Made by a program: the position numbers and the translations under genes
Notes under the pieces: model-generated
The model's input: only the letters and a program-made list of their open reading frames with translations
The model's database searches: none
Told to the model about the DNA's origin: nothing
Source of the DNA: Hydractinia symbiolongicarpus
Lineage: Eukaryota; Cnidaria; Hydrozoa; Anthoathecata; Hydractiniidae
Reading direction: 5' to 3'
Length of the DNA stretch: 64,000 nucleotides
Assembly (NCBI RefSeq): GCF_029227915.1
Contig: NC_079881.1
Location: 12,375,501 to 12,439,500 of the forward strand
In this document: one piece after another, positions 56,701 to 64,000 of the stretch
Layout: every line of letters begins with the position of its first letter
How positions within the stretch are numbered: the stretch's first letter is position 1

Positions 56701-59700
56701 ACATAATGTATTTACTTTTTCGAATTTATTGGTAGTTGCATCATTAGTAACTTTCCTCGTCTTGTGTACATTATGGTTTTTTTAGTGTCCCAAAACTTTT
56801 TTGGATTTCTTGAGTTTCGACTTAACAGATCCCTACTGTAGTTACCTTTATCTGTTCGTAAGTCAGTGGCACATTTGTTGCGAATTTTTCTGTATGCTTT
56901 CCAATCTGCTGCTGCGTTTGTCTTACGAGCTTTTCTAAGCGCTTTATCTCTCTCGATCATGAGATATCTGATGTTGTGCAGAATTGACCCTTGACCCTTT
57001 TCTCGATTATCGGTGCGTGTTTGTTAAATACATTAAGAAGTGTATTCTTCAGATAAAGCCATGCTTCGTTAACATTATTCATTTCGTACATTGGACTCCA
57101 GTCGTGATGTCTAAGCTCTTCGTTCATGTTGTCGCTGTTGTACTTTGCGTAGTTCCTACTTGTAACAATCATTAAGGAAAATTACTTGGTAGGTATTTCG
57201 AACCAGCCGGGGGTCAGTACAATGATCCAACAAGAAATGTTTTAGAGTTTTTTTGAAAGATTTCAATCCAAATACACTCCAAGTCACGATGTTCTAAGTC
57301 AGATCTACGTTTCCATTTGATGCGGTTGGAAATATACATGCCTACATCTCCGCAAAGTCCCGTTTTCCTGTTCCGGGAGATAAAAGTATACCCCGGAATA
57401 TGATAAAGGTTAGGATTCTCTGTATACGCTTTCGTGTTTATGTGCGTCTCGGATAAAGTTAATATGTCAATGTTTTTGTGTTCGTTTAACAAAACTTTAA
57501 CATGGTCTATATTCGCCAACAGTCCTCGTACATTAGGATGAAATATTTTCATACCTCTTTTTGATAACAAATTATACAGTTCTTTCATATATTCAGGTCC
57601 AGGCTGAATCTCAATGTTACCAGCGTGTAGTAAAAAAAGACATGAATGTTTACGTCTTGATCCCAGTATTGATATTTTACGTTTATTAATAACTTTCTTA
57701 TTCCATAAACTTGCTGAAATATATGTTTCTGCCCCTGGCATCAGGTGTTTCTCTCCACAATATAAACCAATAATATCTATATTGAAAAAAGATTTTCTTT
57801 TTATCATAAAACAAATAATTATAGCTAACAGTATACGAGCAACACAAAACACGTCTGCTCTTGCCGCTATCTTGCTATATAATAAAACGCGTTTATTATT
57901 AAATATACAGTAGATTCCCGGTTATTCGAAGCTTCATGGGGGATAGGAATTTACTTCGAATAACCGAAATTTCGAATAACTGAAAATTTTCTTATTTTGG
58001 TCCAATTTTCACTCTGACGGATTTTTTGGAGGGATTTGAATAAAAAAGTAGTCATATCAAGTTTCTACTCTACAGTTTTAAACGCAACGAGTTTTCAAAC
58101 GTTAAAATATACAAATATAATGTTTACTTAAAACAAATATCAGCAATAACCATTCTTCATACCTATATTCTTATGAAGTGTTTGTGAAATAGTTTTCAAT
58201 AAAAGTTTGCTTTTTGCCCTCGGTAAAGTGCTGGTTTCATTTGTTGGTTATCGCGTGTAGTTTTTTCCTTATTTCATCACCATCTTTATCAAAAAGCGAC
58301 CAGCGATCGATCAACACCAGGGCATCCTCTATCTCCGATAATGTTGGTTTTTGTGGAGGCACATCGTTTACTTCGATTTCTTCATCAAAAGTATTCAATG
58401 AAATTTCCTACAGCAGTCGAGGAGAAGTAACAAAATCATTATGGATCTTATGTCATTGATAGTAAACAATGAAGATCCGATGGAGATAATTATTCTAAGG
58501 AACTTTGAAACAACTTTAACAGTTATGGGGTTTCATGTGTACCGAAGCAAGTGGCAACCTGTTATTGGACAAGTTCTTAAAACACGAATGGAGCCTATGA
58601 ATGAAGTCGACAAATATGCTGTGACTGTCCTTGACGATAAGGAGAATAACATAGTTAACGTAGTTACCAAAGGGACAAAGTGGAAAATATGCAAAGACTA
58701 TATCATACTTCCTAAGATCAGATCCATTGAATAGTTGTTTTATGAAAGTCACAGGTAAGGCGATAAATATGGGTGATGACAAAGGAATGCGAATCCTTTT
58801 TTTGCTTGAATTTTCTGGAAATGGTGAAAGCATTTAACTTTTAAAAAAATTGCTTTGTACATAGTTTTATTTTTAGGAATAAAGACTATTTTTCTTTTAT
58901 AAAAAGTGTTTGAAGTTGAAAATTCTCACTTTTACTCCAGCTGTTGTCAAGAATTTTGAATAACTGACAGAATATTGAGCCAATGGGGTTAGAAAACCAC
59001 TTCAAATAAACGAATTTTCGAATAACTGAAGTTTGAATAACTGAGAGAGATTTACTCTAAAACGAGTTAGAAAATTCAAGGGGAATGAAAATCGCTTCGA
59101 ATAACCGAGAATTTCGAATAAGTGCAGGTTTGAATAACCAGGAGTCTACTGTATGTTTATTACTAAATTTATTTTTATTTTATTTAATTTAAATTTATTA
59201 CTTATTTTATTACTATATGCAGTAAGGTGCGTTTACACTGAACGTAATTTTAGAACGAAAGTCAAGATTTGTATGAACGTGGACAGCGAGAAAATTTTAG
59301 AATCAGGTTATCTTTATTCAAATATGATAAAAACTAATTTTTAAAAAAAAAAAAAATAAACACAAAACCTTGTTCATGCCCTAGTTTTTCAGCTCTCTCT
59401 CTCCAAGTGTTTTCTTTTCTGTCTTTTTCTTTAATTTATTGTCAACTTTATCATAGAGACAGACGCAAAGTCTCACCAGCTTAGACAGTGCCTCCACTGC
59501 TACTATTCCTTTTTTCGATTTCATTACGTATTATTATTTTCGTTTTTTGTCACTGTCGTTCTATCATTTACTCGTGCAATGCTCTCATGAAAGCCACTCT
59601 CACTTTGAGCTTTGGCGGTAGGAACAGAAGATTTCTTTGATGTTGAAAAAACATGTTAAACGCATGATTTTAATATCAAAACTTTTTGATATTAAAATCA

Positions 59701-62700
59701 TGCGTTTGGATAAACATTAAATCTTAAACACGTTTATCAATAAACGCATTGGTGGGAACCTTAAACATTCACGAATTCGTTAAAAATAATCACGAGATTT
59801 GCTTAAATTCTTGCCAACTTTTTAAAATCGTTGCATTCCGAGCTTTTTTGAAATTCGCCCATTGTGCTAATTTACACCCTCGGGTTAATCACTATACCGA
59901 CGCACAAAAATTTAATAGGCGAAAAAAAAAAGGTATACCTCTCAAATGACAATAATTACTAACTAGTTAAGAAATAGTCACAGGTTGTATTTACGAGGAT
60001 TACTAGAAAATATAAAAAGTAAAAAGCAGTGATATAAGCTTAACAACGTACCTTCCAAATGCACCGTACGTGTTTACGATACGAAAAGAATCGAACGATG
60101 TATTCATGGCTTGATGACTCGACAAGAGATTTTGTACGACAGGTATACTGAGTACGATCAACAGACAGGCTAATATGTAATCCAACACAGCACGGACAGA
60201 AGAACCTGGAACAGTGGGTGTATGTTGCAATGCCACGTAACAATAACAAATAATTCTCTTTAGTCAGTTTTAAGAAGACAACTATTTTTTTAAAATCAAT
60301 TTCGCACAGATAAAAAGTGTATTTGTTTTGATGAATAGGTTATTACTACTATAATTTCACAAATACTATTTCTAGCAAAACGACCAGTCAGATTAATTTC
60401 CTTATTATAATTTTTACTTCGTACTTTTTAATAATTACAGAGATGCTGCGTCGTTTGAAGAAAATAATAAAAGACAAGGAGAAAGCAAAAGGGAAAGCAA
60501 AAACGTTTTTTCTTCGCAATGGCTGTTGTTGCTCCTGCAAGGACTTTTGTTAGTCGGCTATTTTTTTAAATTCTAGCGGATAGCTAATTTGGAAAATTTT
60601 CGCGAAATCTTGCTGAGCAACTTACCCCAACTTTTCATAGCTTTCTTGTCAGCGTTCTTTCGGAGTCGTCTCGCTTCATTTTGACTTCGTGTAGAGAAAA
60701 ATATACACAAAAAGTGATCATCGAAGCAAGCAAGGCTGGGTAAAATTGTCAGCCAATTCAAAAAACTCAGATTACCACTTAGAATAAGAAGGACCTAAAA
60801 AGAAAATATATACTCTCAAATCTTATTCTTATTTTTAAAATTAAAAGTTATAAAGAAGTCTAGGATCGTTTTTTAGTTAATTACAATGCTATGCAGTGCA
60901 TAGCGAGCTGCATGTAAATTGGTTACTTAAATTTCGCTGTACTGCCTTATTTGAATAACATCTTTAAAAGGTGAGATAGAAATTAGATTTACAAGAAATA
61001 GAAATAAAAAAAATGAACAGAGATGTGTGCAAAGATGCAAAGAAGTGTGCAACTGACACAAAGAAATATAACGTGGACATATTGTAGACACACTAACCTG
61101 AAAAAATATTTGTAGCAAGCCACTAATAATTCTAAACCTTCGTGTGAGCAGTAAAAAGAAAGGTGCAATTAACTCGATAAAATGGTTACCCAGTGTCTCG
61201 AAATTGTGCATGAACTCTGGTGTTTGATGGAGATAGTAACTGAGTGGATTTGGCACAGGTTGAGTCTGTAAAAAAGAAGAAATACATTTACAGAAACTTA
61301 ATGGGAGACACAATTATCAGCAAGTTAGTAGAGTAGAAATCTTCTGAAAAAAAAGTAAATGAGGAAACTCAGGACTTACAAGACACGTACAAGTTAACGG
61401 TTAAATAAAACGCACTGATTACACACAAGCGTTATTTAGAAATGTGTCAATGGAGTCAATTAAGGTGTTGCTTAAACGCTATAACGTGTAATTAATTTTT
61501 TTGCATTCAAAGATAATTACAAATTTTGTCAGATGGAGCTGTTAATGTTAAACGTGACTTGACTTTCCAGCATTTTTAATAAAGAAGTTTTACACTGTGT
61601 AGAATGACTACAATTATTATTACACATTTTGTGGTACCTCGTAATGATAGTTCATACAAGTTAAATCTCTCCAGCATTCGTCGCTACGTATTTTGATGAG
61701 ACCCTAAATGAAGTTGCAGGAAATGAATACTGATCAAATGATCAAAGGGTTTGGGAGTCCTATTTAACAAAAATTATCTAATTAATGCTATGTTACAGTT
61801 TCCGATAAATACAAAATTCTTGTTTAATATGCAAATACTTTCACGGCCAAGTGATAAAACTTTCTTACTATTTAATACGACACACTAGAAAACATCCTTA
61901 TTATTATCCAGCCACATTAACTTAATTCTTTCGCATATTTCGCATATTCAAAATATTTTTACTTGACTGAGTGAGAAACCTAATACACACATATAAATTG
62001 CGTCTACTCACAGCGCCAAGCATAATGCGGAAAATGAGCCATCTATAACCCCAAATGACAGTTTTCGAAGGCGGAGTGTTTTCTGGATATGGTGTAATAT
62101 GTAGAAATGGGCAAAAAAAGATGGCAAGAAAACCAGTTTCCAAAAGTTGAGACTCCCAACCTAAGATGCAGTGACCAATATAGAACAATTTTAGTGAGGT
62201 TTAAAAGTAAAACAGAAATACAAAGAAAATGGAGAAATCATTTCAACGTAAAATTAGTTCATCTGACACTTACCAAAACTGTACCTAAAAAAGAAAAAAT
62301 TTCACATCATGGCACAGGCTTGTATTTGGGATTCTTTCTGATGATATTATAGAACGGTTATTTTTCTCAACTTTACCAGCAAATAGCATGTGCAAACATA
62401 TTTAGATATAAACATATAAAATCAATGGAATGTAATTCTCACCATCTTTGGCCAATATTAACAATTGAGTGATACAACATCCACAAGCTACCCATAATTA
62501 ACATATTAGCAGCTCCAGTTAGTAACACAAAACCAGAAAACATTAAACCAGTGTATGCCAATGCATCTAACCACCAATCAATGTCGTCATCTTTCGTGAA
62601 TAGCAACAGAGTGGGTATGTTGACAAATGCAGTATGTAGATTTTTGGAACCAAAATGATTCTTTATAAGTTTTAGGTATTTATCAGTGGGTAGTAAGCCA

Positions 62701-63609
62701 TTATTACCCAACAACGCTTTGTTTTGGTGAAGTGCCACGAGAAAAGCAACAACTAAAAATTTAAAAAAAAAGGGAAAAAAATTGTTTTTCTTCATGATAA
62801 TGCCTTATTAAAATTATTGAAACAAAAGAGTAATTATATTTGGGCGAATTTTGGACTGGGAGGCGAAAACAACATTTTAGTTTCATCATGATCATTTTGA
62901 AAGTTAAGGCTTCTGAATATCTACAAAATTTTCTCTGTGACTGGTAAGTTTGTAAACAGTGTCCACTTTTCCCGCTGTCAAGCAACATTTTATTTCTCTG
63001 TGGTTCAATTCCTTACCGATTTTAGTTCCGTGACATCATTTCCCAACAATTTTCTTTTAGAAACTGAGGAAAGTTTGAAGAATTGTAGGAAGAAAGCTGA
63101 ACTTATTAAAAACATCACGTTATATCTCTTTAATAAATTGTAATTATTTGTTTGGGAATATTTGGTACGTGATACAACTATTATGCATGGTCAGAGTAGT
63201 TATATGTTACTAAAAAGCAGTATATAGATTGTCTTTAAAAACAGATGTTATTATTACTGAACAAGGTCGCGGTTACGGCCAGGGGCTTTAACAAGAAAAA
63301 TAATAAAAAACTACTTGCACTTTTCATATCTCCTAACATTTATGTTGCTTTTTTTGTTCACTGTGCCAATTTTTATCGAAAATAAACCAATTTTTGCCTC
63401 CACTTTTTGCATACAGTAACAAATGAGAAAATAAATCACATCTTACAATATATAAATGCCAAACTTCTCAAAAAAAAGACTCTGTTTAACCAGTAACTAT
63501 CTTTAAGAATTGCTTCATCTACCTCTGTGTACTTCTGTCGTCCTTTCTTTTCTTTGACTGGTTTTCCAGATGTATCAGTAGCATTTTTTTTCTTAATATC
63601 AGCTGTCAT
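53793..63609 (-). CDS. LMF1: Lipase maturation factor 1
   Basis: Eleven exons on the minus strand: 63609-63447, 62752-62443, 62284-62274 (11 nt), 62160-62012, 61703-61638, 61265-61098, 60794-60626, 60205-60052, 54817-54628, 54460-54348 and 53967-53793. All join at GT-AG in frame to 555 residues (human about 567). It is a multi-pass ER membrane protein needed for folding of secreted lipases. Signatures: [130 protein letters not shown], and a C-terminal [13 protein letters not shown]. The start is the first ATG in exon 1. Intron 8 (5.2 kb) holds a LINE and a Tigger element. AATAAA at 53666-53671. Confidence 0.96.
55164..57900 (-). mobile_element. Degenerate non-LTR retrotransposon in LMF1 intron 8
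   Basis: Same strand as LMF1. 57852-57214 encodes an N-terminal segment and endonuclease start ([32 protein letters not shown]). 57172-56712 is the endonuclease-RT linker ([17 protein letters not shown]). 56529-56296 is the RT start ([30 protein letters not shown]). 56049-55867 has the RT core ([28 protein letters not shown]). 55774-55164 is the C-terminal region ending NKLPLDIRK. Sequence between ~57214 and ~57172 has lost the rest of the endonuclease, and later parts are shifted. Inactive. Confidence 0.9.
57908..59151. mobile_element. Tigger/pogo-like DNA transposon remnant
   Basis: The ends are inverted: CAGTAGATTCCCGGTTATTC at the left and the inverse of CAGTAGACTCCTGGTTATTC at the right, with TA on both sides (57906-57907, 59152-59153). 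Extra TTCGAATAAC words sit within both ends. The minus strand around 58430-58250 reads a Tigger/CENP-B-type tail ([19 protein letters not shown]). Most of the transposase is missing. A separate plus-strand frame lies at 58441-58734. Confidence 0.82.
58441..58734 (+). CDS. HIRAN-like reading frame within the Tigger element
   Basis: 97 codons beginning [20 protein letters not shown]. The segment [20 protein letters not shown], then [20 protein letters not shown] and [12 protein letters not shown], matches the HIRAN pattern as I know it (F.VYRS.W.P..G, EP.N..DKYAV.V). HIRAN domains bind DNA ends in SWI/SNF-type helicases, and stand-alone versions are common in cnidarian predictions. It lies within the TA-flanked element on the strand opposite the transposase remnant. 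Whether it is expressed or has lost exons cannot be told. Confidence 0.5.
   Translation: MDLMSLIVNNEDPMEIIILRNFETTLTVMGFHVYRSKWQPVIGQVLKTRMEPMNEVDKYAVTVLDDKENNIVNVVTKGTKWKICKDYIILPKIRSIE
59658..59707. repeat. Perfect 24-bp inverted repeat with 2-nt loop
   Basis: The arm AAACGCATGATTTTAATATC plus AAAA is followed by CT and its exact complement. Located in LMF1 intron 8, outside the recognised elements. Confidence 0.93.
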
Positions 63610-63648
63610 AATTACCCAGTAAATAACTTTATTTTTTATTCTATTCAC

Positions 63649-64000
63649 TGAAAGTTATTCACGTTTTGGTGTATTAGTTGAAAACTTTGTAACACAGAGA
63701 AATGGTTTAACCTTAGAGTCCTTGTGTACTCAATGAGACCTGTTACAAAATATAATTGTTTTTAATTTTATTTACATAAAAACAACGAGAGATATATTAT
63801 AACAACAAAAACAATAGCTGAAAACAGCTGAATATCAATGCGTTTATGAGCATAATGTTTTTGCAAGTGAGAGTAAAACATGGTTTACTGTATGATGGAT
63901 GAAAGTTGAATAGTAAATAGTACTTTTGCTTACACAAAATAATAAAAACATTCAGATGATAAAAACAATCAAAAACAAACAGGTAAACAAATAAAGAAAA
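63649..64000. other. LMF1 5' flank
   Basis: AT-rich, no gene recognised. A CTTTCAG on the minus strand near 63650 could be an acceptor of a 5' untranslated exon. No promoter motif identified. Confidence 0.4.

Noticed and set aside
62439-62795. LMF1 start at 62795 ([13 protein letters not shown]...)
   Set aside because: The first residues are translated polypyrimidine tract. A TTTTTAG acceptor at 62753 joins in phase to the 63609-63447 exon, which carries the conserved W-L-N-R-V...FIY segment.

Overview
The window is animal nuclear DNA: AT-rich, with spliced genes, GT-AG introns, AATAAA signals and dense transposable elements. Three host genes can be read exon by exon: a DHHC palmitoyltransferase (ZDHHC4 type, + strand, 30980-36263), cytosolic serine hydroxymethyltransferase (- strand, 45043-48004) and lipase maturation factor 1 (- strand, 53793-63609). 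The mix of BEL/Pao, Ty3, CR1-like LINEs, tRNA-derived SINEs and IS3EU-like elements would suit a cnidarian, possibly a hydrozoan. No species call is made.

Layout. 1-9.6 kb: decayed retroelements (a Penelope-like tail, a deleted LINE and a longer LINE with a PHD-like finger, endonuclease and RT) plus a MITE. 9.6-17.3 kb: a tRNA-derived SINE, then a very young Ty3 element with identical 102-bp LTRs inserted into an older ~1-kb repeat whose second copy lies at 24.1-24.9 kb. 18.06-23.49 kb: a complete-looking DNA transposon of IS3EU type with a 6-bp target duplication, long terminal inverted repeats, a DDE transposase and a convergent, spliced HECT ubiquitin-ligase gene. 24.9-30.9 kb: SINEs, a fold-back TA-flanked element and a MITE. 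31-36 kb: ZDHHC4, with an IS3EU-like remnant in intron 1. 36.6-41.8 kb: a broken BEL/Pao element whose gag lies in the opposite orientation to its pol. 42.9-43.8 kb: a non-autonomous IS3EU-like element carrying many copies of a CTACTGCGCAGTAG palindrome. 45-48 kb: SHMT. 49.8-51.7 kb: a MITE and a gag fragment. 53.8-63.6 kb: LMF1, with a LINE and a Tigger/pogo element (containing a HIRAN-like reading frame) in intron 8.

The three host genes are unrelated housekeeping functions (protein S-acylation, one-carbon metabolism, ER lipase maturation) and do not form a functional unit. The most notable system is the IS3EU-like transposon. It pairs a transposase with a predicted 818-residue protein combining SAM-like, UIM-like, UBX-like and HECT regions. 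Its ends resemble those of two further elements in the window (32.4-33.3 and 42.9-43.8 kb), suggesting one expanding family. All exon joins were derived by hand from splice sites and reading frame; family assignments rest on motif recognition, not searches.
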